DNA of 64,000 nt from Spinacia oleracea. Taxonomy: Eukaryota > Streptophyta > Magnoliopsida > Caryophyllales > Amaranthaceae. Each line of letters begins with the position of its first letter. The stretch's first letter is position 1. The DNA lies in assembly GCF_020520425.1 (NCBI RefSeq), contig NC_079489.1:15958001-16022000 (forward strand), in the 5' to 3' direction. Positions 49,701-62,900 of this stretch are shown here, one piece after another. The notes under the pieces were generated by a model, which saw only the letters and a program-made list of their open reading frames with translations, did no database searches and was not told where the DNA came from. The position numbers were made by a program, and so were the translations under genes.

Positions 49701-52700
49701 CTTCCCTCTTTTGCGTGTGTATGTGAACTTGATGGGAGGCCTATTTGGGTTCCTTGCAGTACCTTCCACCCAAACATCCACCTTGTCCTCAAGGTGGAAA
49801 GAAGGAAAGCGAAGAGTAAGTGCTTCCCAGTCTTCCCACGCAGCTTCATATGCAGGGAGCTGCTGCCACTTAACCAAAACTTCCAATGATCCATCCTCAC
49901 CCTTACGCCTTACTCCCAGAACTGCTTCTGGTTCGACCTCCATAACCATGTCAGAAGTGAGTTGAGCAGGAAGAGAGTTTGTAGCACTTGCACTGCCCAC
50001 CGCAAGCTTCAACTGGGAAATGTGAAAAACCGGGTGTATTTTGGCTTCTGGGGGTAAGAGCAGCCTGTAAGCCACAGTCCCCACCCTTGCCAACACTTGA
50101 AACGGGCCATAAAACCTTGGTGAGAGCTTTTCATTTAGTGTTCCAGCTAACGATCTCTGTCTGTATGGTTGTAACTTCAAGTACACCATGTCCCCCACCT
50201 CAAACTTGCCTTCCCTCCTTTTAGAATCTTCATACTGTTTCATTTGGTTCTGGGCACGGGATAAGTAAAATTGCAGCTCATCAATGATGGCATCTCTTTC
50301 CCCCAATTGTTCCTCCAGTGAAGAAAGGGAGGTACTAACTGATACAAACCTCAACAGCTTAGGTGGGTCTCTCCCATACACAGCTTTGAAAGGTGTACAA
50401 TTTGTTGCAGTATGCCAAGCAGTATTATAGTGGTACTCTGCCCAAGGTAGCCATTGAGACCAAGTACGAGGCTTACCATTGATAAAACACCTCAAGTATG
50501 ATTCCACCCCTTTGTTGACCACTTCAGATTGGCCATCACTTTGGGGGTGATAAGCGGTGCTGCGGTTTAACTGAGTGCCTTGCAATCTGAAAAGTTCCTT
50601 CCAAAACAGACTAATGAAAATCTTATCCCGATCTGAAACTATGGATGATGGAAAACCATGGAGACGAATTATTTCCCGCACAAAAACTTGTGCCACCTCA
50701 TGAGCAGTAAAAGGGTGTTTGAGGAGTATGAAGAGGCCATACTTAGTCAGCCTATCAACCACCACCAAGATAGTATCCCAGCCTTTGGACTTTGGCAAAC
50801 CTTCAACGAAGTCCATGGACACATCCTCCCAAACTTTGCCAGGAATAGGAAGCGGTTGTAGAAGTCCCATAGGACTTAAGGAAGATGATTTTTGCTGCTG
50901 GCATACAGCACAACTGAGTACATAGTTCTTGACATCCTTCCTTAAACCGGGCCAATACCATTCTGAAGCTATTCTCTGATAGGTCTTGTAATCCCCCGAA
51001 TGACCCCCTATGGGAGAATCATGGTATTCCTTAAGTATCCTTGCTGTGAGCTCTGAACTTCGTGGCAGAACCACTCTGTCTTTGTACTTGAGTACCCCAT
51101 TATCCACGACGAACCATTTAGGGGCAGGTAGGCCTTGGCTCAAGGCTGTTTTAATTTGCTGCAATCATGAATCTTGCGCGGTCTGTTGCTGAATATATTC
51201 CCAGGTTATTCCACACGTGCTGGTCATGGCACAATAAGTGACAGTAGGTGGAAACTCCCTGGAGAGAGCGTCAGCAACCTTATTGGTTGCTCCTGGCTTA
51301 TACTGTATATCAAACGAGTAACCAAGGAGTTTGCTCAACCACCGTTGATACTCCTGTCCCACCTCCCTCTGTTCAAGCAAAAACTTCAAGCTTTTTTGAT
51401 CCGTTCGTACCACAAAGTGCCTCCCCAACAGAAAATGTCTCCACTTCTGTATAGCTAAGGCAATCGCCATTAATTCCTTCTCATAAATAGGCTTACTACG
51501 AGCTCGTTGGCCCAAAATCTTACTGAAGTAAGCTACGGGATGTCCCTCCTGTAATAGGACAGCCCCCAAACCATGGCCCGATGCATCTGTTTCAAGGGTG
51601 AACACTTTAGTGAAATTTGGCATGGCTAAGACTGGGGTTTGAGTCATAGCATTCTTCAATGATTCAAACGCCCTGGTGGCTTCTTCTCCCCACCCAAAGT
51701 TGTCTTTCTTGAGTTGTTCAGTCAAGGGTGCTGCTATTGATCCGTACCCCTTAATGAACTTCCGGTAATAACCGGTCAAACCCAGAAATCCTGGAGTTCT
51801 TTGAGGTTTGTGGGAATAGGCCACTGCAACATTGCCTGCACTTTGCTACTATCCACTGCCACCCCATGCTCAGAAATGACGTGACCCAGGTAAGCCACCT
51901 TAGTTTTACCGAATTCACATTTTTTTAAATTAGCATAAAGTTGTTGTTCCTGTAAAATCTGCAGAACCATACTCAAGCGTGTATCGTGAGTTACCAAATC
52001 AAGACTATAAATGAGGATGTCATCGAAGAATACGAGCACAAACTTGCGGAGATGGGGTTTAAAAATGTCATTCATTAGGGATTGGAAAGTAGCAGGGGCA
52101 TTTGTGAGGCCGAAAGGCATTACGAGGAATTCGTAGTGCCCCTCATGGGTACGAAAAGCGGTTTTGGGGATATCCTGGGGTTTCATACGGATTTGGTGAT
52201 AACCCGACTTGAGGTCTAACTTGCTAAACACCTTAGACCCATGTAATTCATCTAACAATTCATCAATAATGGGAATGGGGTATTTGTCTGAGACTGTTAC
52301 CTTGTTCAAAGATCGGTAGTCCACGCAAAAACGCCACGAACCGTCTTTTTTTTTAACCAACAGAACCGGACTGGAAAATGGACTCGTGGATGGTTGTATA
52401 ATGCCTGCTTTGAGCATGTCCTGAACCAACCCCTCGATCTCGTCTTTCTGGAATTGGGGATATCGGTAAGGACGAACACTGACTGGGTTTGTTCCTTCCT
52501 TCAACACTGGTAACCCCACTGGCATATCAAAAACAGATTGGAATTGTGCTACTGTGTTGCGCAAAAACGTAGGAATCTCAACTTCACCATGATACTCAGT
52601 ATGAATTTCTGCCCCTCCCTCTAAATGATTCAGCTCCAATAAGTAACCCCCACCCTCCTTTTGCAACGTTTTCAACATGGCCTTCAAAGAAATACAGGTT

Positions 52701-55700
52701 CTACCCAAAGACGGGTCCCCCTTCAATGTCACAGATTCGCCGTTCAACTGTGTCTTCCAATTCGTTGTCATTGTACCCAATTTTTCCAACCACTGGATTC
52801 CTAAGATGATGTCTGAATTACCCAAAGGAAGTAGAAGAAAATCCTCCACAATTCGAACCCCTTGCAACACCAATATTACTCCCTGACATTCGCCATCCCC
52901 TTGTACTAATATTACTCCCTGACTATAAATGAGGATGTCATCGAAGAATACGAGCACAAACTTGCGGAGATGGGGTTTAAAAATGTCATTCATTAGGGAT
53001 TGGAAAGTAGCAGGGGCATTTGTGAGGCCGAAAGACATTACGAGGAATTCGTAGTGCCCCTCATGGGTACGAAAAGCGGTTTTGGGGATATCCTGGGGTT
53101 TCATACGGATTTGGTGATAACCCGACTTGAGGTCTAACTTGCTAAACACCTTAGACCCATGTAATTCATCTAACAATTCATCAATAATGGGAATGGGGTA
53201 TTTGTCTGAGACTGTTACCTTGTTCAAAGATCGGTAGTCCACGCAAAAACGCCACGAACCGTCTTTTTTTTTAACCAACAGAACCGGACTGGAAAATGGA
53301 CTCGTGGATGGTTGTATAATGCCTGCTTTGAGCATGTCCTGAACCAACCCCTCGATCTCGTCTTTCTGGAATTGGGGATATCGGTAAGGACGAACACTGA
53401 CTGGGTTTGTTCCTTCCTTCAACACTGGTAACCCCACTGGCATATCAAAAACAGATTGGAATTGTGCTACTGTGTTGCGCAAAAACGTAGGAATCTCAAC
53501 TTCACCATGATACTCAGTATGAATTTCTGCCCCTCCCTCTAAATGATTCAGCTCCAATAAGTAACCCCCACCCTCCTTTTGCAACGTTTTCAACATGGCC
53601 TTCAAAGAAATACAGGTTCTACCCAAAGACGGGTCCCCCTTCAATGTCACAGATTCGCCGTTCAACTGTGTCTTCCAATTCGTTGTCATTGTACCCAATT
53701 TTTCCAACCACTGGATTCCTAAGATGATGTCTGAATTACCCAAAGGAAGTAGAAGAAAATCCTCCACAATTCGAACCCCTTGCAACACCAATATTACTCC
53801 CTGACATTCGCCATCCCCTTGTACTAATATTACTCCCTGACTATAAATGAGGATGTCATCGAAGAATACGAGCACAAACTTGCGGAGATGGGGTTTAAAA
53901 ATGTCATTCATTAGGGATTGGAAAGTAGCAGGGGCATTTGTGAGGCCGAAAGACATTACGAGGAATTCGTAGTGCCCCTCATGGGTACGAAAAGCGGTTT
54001 TGGGGATATCCTGGGGTTTCATACGGATTTGGTGATAACCCGACTTGAGGTCTAACTTGCTAAACACCTTAGACCCATGTAATTCATCTAACAATTCATC
54101 AATAATGGGAATGGGGTATTTGTCTGAGACTGTTACCTTGTTCAAAGATCGGTAGTCCACGCAAAAACGCCACGAACCGTCTTTTTTTTTAACCAACAGA
54201 ACCGGACTGGAAAATGGACTCGTGGATGGTTGTATAATGCCTGCTTTGAGCATGTCCTGAACCAACCCCTCGATCTCGTCTTTCTGGAATTGGGGATATC
54301 GGTAAGGACGAACACTGACTGGGTTTGTTCCTTCCTTCAACACTGGTAACCCCACTGGCATATCAAAAACAGATTGGAATTGTGCTACTGTGTTGCGCAA
54401 AAACGTAGGAATCTCAACTTCACCATGATACTCAGTATGAATTTCTGCCCCTCCCTCTAAATGATTCAGCTCCAATAAGTAACCCCCACCCTCCTTTTGC
54501 AACGTTTTCAACATGGCCTTCAAAGAAATACAGGTTCTACCCAAAGACGGGTCCCCCTTCAATGTCACAGATTCGCCGTTCAACTGTGTCTTCCAATTCG
54601 TTGTCATTGTACCCAATTTTTCCAACCACTGGATTCCTAAGATGATGTCTGAATTACCCAAAGGAAGTAGAAGAAAATCCTCCACAATTCGAACCCCTTG
54701 CAACACCAATATTACTCCCTGACATTCGCCATCCCCTTGTACTGCGTCCCCTGTTCCCAGCAATACCCCAAACTCCTTGGTCGGCGTGACACTCAGCCCT
54801 AATTGGGTGGCCGCCCGGGTGGAGATGAAATTGTGCGTCGCTCCAGGATCGATCATAACCACCACTTCGCCCCCATTTACTGTCCCTTTTAATTTCATGG
54901 TTTTAGGGCTAGTAATCCCCATCACCGAGTTCAAAGAAATCAGTGGTTGTGGCCCATCATTCGGCTCCGCCTCCGTCGCTTCCACCAGATTCAACTCCTC
55001 AACACCCCCGAACTCCGCCACATCACTCTCCTCGTCGACCGTAAGAAGCACGCTGAGCTCCCTCCGCTTGCAACGGTGGTTCGGTGCCCACTTGTCGTCA
55101 CATCGGAAACACAAACCCTTCTCTCTCTTCTGTTGCACCTCCCTCTCACTCAGACGTCTTATTTCTCCGGCAGGTTTTGCGGTGGTTAGGGTGGAATTGG
55201 TACGGGTGTTGGCTCTGTTTATGGTATTTGGGTAATTTGGGTGGTTGTGGTTTTTTGTGGTTAGAGTAAGAAGGAGAAACCGAACCGGTTTTCCATGGGT
55301 TAGGGTTGGACGGATATTTGGGTTCATTTTTTTTACCAAGCCCAAATTGGAGCTTCTCTTCTACTTTAATGGACAGATCCATAGCTGAATCCAAGGTGTG
55401 AGGCCCAAGAAGCCTTAATTCAGCTTTGACATCATCCTTAAGCCCATTAATGTATTGGCTTTGTGCGATGGATTCTGGAATTCCATCTAAGGGCGCCATC
55501 AACTCAATGAATCGACGACGGTAGTCCATAACTCCCTCCGTTTGACGGTGGGCAAGCCACTGTTCCTGCAGCGATCCCGATCCACTGGGACGAAATTGGC
55601 GGAGTAGGAGACTTTTCAGTTCATCCCACCTCGTCAACGGGTCGTCGGCGATGCTCCCATTGATATAGGAGCAGTGCGTCGCCGTCCAACGCCACCACCG

Positions 55701-56887
55701 CCGCCTCCAGCTTGTCTTCCTCGCCGAGTCGATAAAAATGGAAAAACCGTTCAGCACGAAGGATCCATCCATCTGGGTTTACCCCGTCGAACGTCGGTAG
55801 GTCGAGTTTCTTCATCCTCCAACTTGACAAGCCATTTTCGGAGTACCCAGAATTCGGTGGTGTCTCCTCCCTGTTCTCCGGCGAGGTTTCCTTATGCTTC
55901 AAAAGCTCGGCCCGTAATTGTTCCGTGGTTTGCTCCAAGCCATAAGTAAACTGGGTTGCTAGTCGCTGCTCCAACGCCGCCATTGCCACCGTAACTGCTT
56001 GCACAATTCGAGAATCAAGCCTAGTAAGTTCCGACTCCACTATCTCCAACCTTTGAGCATGTGTCGCCGGAGCCATTTCCCGACGCTGGATCGCAACTGC
56101 TCTGATACCAACTTGCTGGGAATCAGATCAGAAAAGAAGAAAATACAGTAAATCAGTAATAGGGGTAACCAGATATGGAGTATTATTGATCAGAATAATC
56201 AGCAATACAACTCACCTTCTTTCGAGAGGAAGGAAGCTCTCCAAGAGAATGAACTTCTCACTACAATTTTCTGAATACCTTTTCCTCCTATTCATCCCCC
56301 CTTATATACTACTCTGTTCAATCAGTTATAACAGAATATTATTGGGATCATAATCCCCTAACAAACTCAGCATATTAATAAAGAAAATACAAAAACACCC
56401 TTCCTTCTAGAACTACTTGATTTGCTCATTCATTTCCCTTGTTCAGCTTCTTCCCTCTTTTGCGTGTGTATGTGAACTTGATGGGAGGCCTATTTGGGTT
56501 CCTTGCAAAATACTTCATCATGTATTATTAATTTATGAATTAAAAAAATAATGTTGACATAGGAGTTTATAAAATATACGTAATAGAACTAAGAATCAAT
56601 AACTTTAACAATAAGTTTTACCAAACAGTTCATCTAATCCGCTACTTTATCAGTTTCAACACCTTATCAGTTCAACACCTTCAATTTCAGTGGCTACTTT
56701 ATGGCTCTGTTTGGAAAACACTTTCAGTCGCCTTAAATGATTAGGCGCTAATAATATAAGTCACCTTATACGATTAGAAGCGTTTGGCAATTATCTGAAA
56801 TACCATTTAAGGTGGATTAAAAGACTGAAATCTAGACATTAATCAAAGTGACGTTTGTAAATAAGTCACCGAAACTTGCTTTTCCTT

Positions 56888-56982
<95 letters not shown>

Positions 56983-59900
56983 CGGTGTAAACTCCCAATG
57001 CATTACTAAAATCCAAACCCAGAAAAACTAATGCCATAATAGAGATTGCAAATTTTTCATATGCTAAAATCTCAGGAATATACATACTACATCAAAGATC
57101 AAAATATGGAGTCTTCATTCTTTTCTTATTTCATGAGGGAACTAGAAGAACAAGAAGGAAGTAGAAGAAGACAAAAAGAGAAAATTAACACCACATGTAC
57201 GTTGGTTAATTTTTGGGATTTGGGGGGGGGGGGTAGTGGTCGAGTGGGATTGGGGAAGATTAGGGGGATTTTTCATACGGAGTATTTTATCAAAAAAATG
57301 GGTGGCTATTCCTGCAACTAATTGATATAGTTTCTTGATACTTACCCGGGTGCACGGTGCACCCTCTCACATTTTCTGTAAAACTATATAAATATTCACA
57401 TTACACTGAAAAAATAGATGTTAATTGATATTGCAAATTGTATTTTTAACTATTCTTGCAACGAAAATATTTAGATATAAAAACATATATAATATTTATT
57501 AAATATAGTTATAAATTCCAGGTACTTAAATAACTAGTTTACCAAACCGTTAATGCAAATAACTACCTTATCAGTTTCAATTGCTATCTTAGCAATTTCA
57601 GTTGCCTTATCGGTTTCAGCTCAATTTGGTGATGTTGCCAAACAGAACTTATAAGTTTCAGCTTCATTTCAACTAGTATTGCCAAACAGAGCCTTATATT
57701 GATTAACAAGTCATAATAGACTCTAATATGACTCGAAAACCTATTGGGCGGATGTGATAAGTCTGTTGACACATAGGAACTTAGGAAGTCAACATACATG
57801 TTACCCTTTCGAAATGCGATAATTTTGTGATAGCCTAAATGTAAAAAGATTTGTGATATTTCTACTTGTGGGGTTCCAGGGGGGAATTGTTACTGTTTCA
57901 TGATAGCGATGCTTTTGCTACAATCTAAAAATAATTTTAATTATTTTTTTTAAGGTGGAAAATGTTATTCAACGAGTATATTGGTGGAAGGTCGCTTCTA
58001 CGTCCTCCATTTTTTGTTATACTTCCTCTGTTTTTTGTTAAATTGCACCATTTCCCTTATTTGGAAGTTGCATATTAATTGCACCATTCCCTTTTATATG
58101 GTATGAATTCATATGCTTTTTGGTGTGTTCGCACAACAAATACCCAGTTTACCCTTGTACATATTTTATATTTACCATTAATACCTACCCTTTTCTATCT
58201 CTTTTGTTTGTAATCACATGAGCATTCTTGATATTTACTCTCTTTCTTATGTTTGTGCCCAACCCAAATGGTGCAATTAAAAAAAACCCGGAGGAAGTAT
58301 CTCTTCACGTGGACATGTCATGCTTGTTTAGTCTTGTCTCTTAATACGCGTTGTTGTTGTCCCTATTCGACATCCATTATAGAAAGTAAGATATGGAGGA
58401 CTTTGTCCCAGGGTAAGATATGAGCGGAGGGACCATTTAGTAGAAATGTGTTCTTGTTTAAACTTAATGAAGTCAGGAGTTGGGTTATGGGAGCTAGCTT
58501 GGTAGGGCTTAGACTCACATAGGCATACATGGATGAGGAGATCACATGAGTTGGTCATAGGCCAGTCCTGTATTCCTGTCTAATGGAGAACTAGTTATGG
58601 AACGGTCCTAGGTCTTGCACTTAACTAGGCCAGTCCATGTTGATCTCATCGTTTTCTATTTATTGAGATTTTTGTTGCAGGAAGACAGAAGCCTTCTGTT
58701 TTTAAGTTTGAAATGGATTTGACTTTGTTTCACATACTTTTTGAAATGGTTACGTCAAGCCATGTTCTGTACATTTTTTGTGGTCTTGCTTGTTGGATTT
58801 AGAAGACAACAAGAATGTAAAGTTCTCTAGTATTCTGCTTGTTTTCCTACCTTATGGAGTTATGAGTAATATGGTTGGAGAGGAGAGAGGATTTTTAGAA
58901 TCCGAATTCGTCACTGAGTTTCGTTGTTGCCCTTGTTGGATAGGGTAGTGTTGTTAGCCTCTTTTTTTCTTATGGTTCAGGAGAAATTTTGGATTGTCTT
59001 TATTTACTCAGCATTATTGGCTAATTTTTCTTTCCCTTGTATGTTATTGGAGGATCAATTTTGATCAATTTTCTGGAAAAATGTGTACATTTATTATTGA
59101 AATTTTTGATTTATTAAACAATATGTGATATATTGTGCAGATTTTTAACTTTCTTTCTATCAACTGCTCTAGGCAAATTCTAATGCTCGAGAAGGACGTG
59201 TGATGATTTTTAATTTGGTGGAAGCTGCTCAGGAGTTTCTCTCTGCAGTTGTTCCTATGCCCCCTTTGCATACTCAGGTAAATTTAATTTCATGTTGACT
59301 TCAAGTTGAATAATTCACTCTTCATATTGTGCTGCCTCTTTCCTTGTTCATACTTCATAGACATTAACGTTCCGTATTTTATTGATTGAGAAGGCAGTGT
59401 CTTTAGATGGGGAGAGCGTCGAGCAATTGCCTTCTACAGATGTGGCAAAATGTTCTGAAACAGTTGCTACTACCAAGGATTCATTTGTTTATGGCTTTAT
59501 GGATCTTTTCAGTGGTTATGAAGAGTCATGGAGTGGGGGTGAGCTGAGCTCTTCAGTGGTTTCCCGTGCTTTTTCCAGATCCAAGCAAGTATATGAAGGT
59601 GTAGAAAAGAACTTTAAACCAAAAGAAAAGAGCACCAGGGAGGATAGCCAACATGCTGAAGTAGTTTCAACTCTAGCCAAATTGGAGTCTGTTAAAGAAG
59701 TGGATGAAAAGGTTCTACCAACAACCTTTTTGAGTAAATCCCTATCAGATGACTTGGCTAGGTCCAGTTCTGATACAGAGAAAGACAAGGAGGTACTGTT
59801 GCAATTTATCTTTTACATAGGCTTTAAGTTAGCTTTGAACATCAAGCACTTCTATGGTTCTACCTGCTTTAAGTATGATCAGGTCTACAAAACGCGGATG

Positions 59901-62900
59901 CGTTCGCGGTAACGGTCACGTTGTCGCGGAAACCACATGTATAGGATGAATAGAACGCATCGCGGCTGACGCGGTGTGATTTTTTTTAAAAAGTTCACAT
60001 TAGCATGTAGTCATGTTTACGCCTTGTTATTACATTTTAAGTCTACAAAATTGTCAACACAATGTAACCAATCTATAATAATATGAGTGAGTATTATATT
60101 TTGTGAACAAATAATGATGTCATGTTTCATAAACTACATAACTAACTAAAATATTTTTGGTCAAGTTGTGTAAAAGAACGTGTAACGCGGAAAAAGCGTC
60201 CTATCGCGGCGAGTCACCGTTACGTAACGGGCGACGCGGGGAGAAAGACGTGATTTTTGTCTCACCGTTATGTAACGGGGTTTCGTGGAACGGCAAATCC
60301 AAAACCCGTTACAGAACGACCATTACATAATGGAACGGCCGAGTTTTAATTCCATACTACTTGCTTTTTTTGGGTTACTGTTTGCTGGCCTTGTTTTTGA
60401 ACTTTAATCGCTTAGATCTTCACTTCCTTTTTGGTAAGAAACAACCCTTCATCTGTGAGGGTAAAATGACTAACAAACCGGGGCACTTGTAACTTGTAAG
60501 CTGCACACGATGAGTAATTTGGTATGAGTGACTTGGGGATCGGTTCTTAGTTGTAGCTAATACCGAATAAGGTGTTGGCTCTGTTGTGGTTATGGAGGAA
60601 AAAGTAGTGAATGGAAAGGACTGGAAATGAGATCTGAAATCTTTGCGGGCAGTTGTAGGAGGCCAAGATATGTGTAAGCTTTTTCACGCTCAGTGTTACA
60701 GTGTAGCTAAGACTAGCTGGTACTTCATAAAAAAAAGTCTCATACATCCCTAGAAAGAGAAATAATATTCCTCATCTCCATCCTTTAAGCAGATGCCGCA
60801 CACCTGTGGTTAGCCCAGGTGGCATCTCTAAATGCTGGTCCTTTAGGATGCACATTTTCTTTTCCTTCCATGTTTATGTACTTTCTTTCCTTGATGTGAC
60901 GTTTTTACGTTTACAGGCCTGTACAAATTAGAGCCCAAGTTTTCTTGTTAACAATTAGAGTTAGGTGTAGAAGCCCCAATTTGGATGCAGAAGAAGTTCT
61001 ATTATTCTGTATAAAAGAAAATTTAGTTAGCGTGATAATTGAAAGGTATTTCATGCTAGATATGTTTTTGATGTGGGTATGTCCAATGTGGACAAAAACA
61101 ATGCAAAACTGTACAAAAAGGGAGAAGATCTAAGCTAGCATACCAGAAACAATCAAGTGGAGATAGTTGCTGGTGAAGATTACTGCACGACAGAAGGTCC
61201 TCTTGGATAAGCACACATATGGCCTCAGAAAGTTGGGTATTATTCCCTTTCCAACACTCAATTCGGTAATTAGAGAATTTTTGGAGACAGAAAATTAAAG
61301 TAAATGTAGGAAATGGAGAGAGCATAGGGAGTATTGAGAAATTGATTTGACCCGATTTGTGCTTGAATGCTCAACTGTGGTGTCTCAAATAGATGTCACC
61401 CCATATGTGTGTGCCAAAATTATTGTGTGTTTATCGGAAATCTTAGTATTGTGGGTTTCCAAAACCCTAATTGAATGATTGGTTAGGCACAAAGTATTCC
61501 CCACTTAGCAGGTTAGCGAGTGATTGGCCTATTGCCTCAGAGATGACTTTATATCTTTGCCTTCCCTTTCTCGTAATGTGGGAGTTTGCCAATGTTTCTT
61601 TTTTCTGTTACTTTATTTTGAGCATGTCTTCTCTGGCTCACGGCTTGGATCCAACTAAGGGCACCTTTTTTGCTCACTTGGCTTGATTTAGATTTGGATT
61701 GATAGATGTCGCGACAGTACTATATCCGTGGGACCCAAGTCAGTATTAGTTGCTCCCTTCTTTTGGAATTGGTTGGCAGTTTGTCATGATGATAGTGTAA
61801 TTTGAGTGTTATTTGAATTAATAAGTGACAACTATTTCCTAACGGAGGTAGTATTCCACCTCTAGGATGTTCTGTTAAGGATCACTCAAGTGACCAGATC
61901 ATAACGATCCACTAGTTGCACAGCTATGTGGCCGTGATTGGTTGTTTAAATGGGAGTACCCCATCGTCGCACCCTTTTGTGGAGGTTTGTGCTTTATATA
62001 AGATACACCTTTTTGTTCATATGATATGTCACATATTTATATTTAGGACAACCATCTGGAAGAATTTTTTAATTCCTGTGTAAGATATCTTGATCTCCCT
62101 AGAATTTTTGAGACATAATAACGCAAGTGATTGAAAATCCTGGGAAACAAGGCTTGTGATTTATGGTTCTATTCTTCCGTGTTCCATTTTTATAAATGTT
62201 GTAGTTGATGCATTTTCAGGATACTGTGGACGATTCTGAAGGATCCTTCTCTTCCTTTGATGACATTGATGATCAAGAAACCGGGTCTTCGAAGTCCTCA
62301 TACGCGTCTTCGAGGGATGGTCAAACATCTCAAAGTATCAAAAGTGATCTTATCATGGTATTTTTCATATGTCCTTTTGTTGTTGTCTTATAGCCTCATT
62401 TTCTGTGGACTATGAGTGTTTGCTGTTTATAATTTTTCCTCATCTTGAACAGGCTCATCTTCTCCGTCTGGCTTGTGGCTCTACTGGCCCGCTTGCAAAG
62501 GCTTTGCCAAAAGTAGCATCTGAGTTGTATAGTCTGGGAGTATGCATTAATATTTTTACAGAATAAGGCCGCTAATCATTGTCATAATTTGCGTTTTTAT
62601 TCGGAATACTTAGGATTTTATATGCCATTTTTTCAGATTATATCAGAATGGACACGGGATGTAGCCACTAACTCACCTACTCTCTACAACAAGACTTTTG
62701 ATCATGTTTTTCATCAGCATATGGTTTTGATATTTTCCTCTCTCTGTTATGTCTTCTTTGGTTCATTCTCCAGTGTACTTTAATCGGTTGGCTCTATCTT
62801 TCTGCCTAATTATCTTATGCTTAATTTTGCTGCAGGTTACTTCAGATATATCTGAGTTTTGGGAGCCAGTGTCAGATTTGGGGGGGCAGGATTCATCTCT

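Larger units (their letters stand above)
49365..56507 (-). mobile_element. Complete Ty3/gypsy chromovirus, recent, coding-defective
   Basis: 7,143 bp with two 394-bp LTRs, a 5-bp TSD, an initiator-Met PBS and the order gag, protease, RT, RNase H, integrase, chromodomain on the minus strand. That order and the C-terminal chromodomain place it among plant chromoviruses. The coding region is split by at least three frameshifts and one stop, and carries a triplicated 918-bp segment, so this copy cannot have encoded a normal polyprotein. Apparently identical LTRs imply recent insertion, hence mobilisation in trans or damage arising at or after reverse transcription. Confidence 0.93.
49242..59172 (+). 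other. GCN2 intron 4, 9.9 kb, mostly transposon
   Basis: The donor CAG/GTAATAGG and acceptor CTCTAG/GCAAATTC are intact. About 7.1 kb of the intron is one antisense Ty3/gypsy element, with two smaller DNA elements downstream. Removing these would leave an intron of about 1.5 kb. Confidence 0.85.

Noticed and set aside
52677..54722. Three identical 69-codon + frames
   Set aside because: Antisense shadows of the triplicated pol segment.
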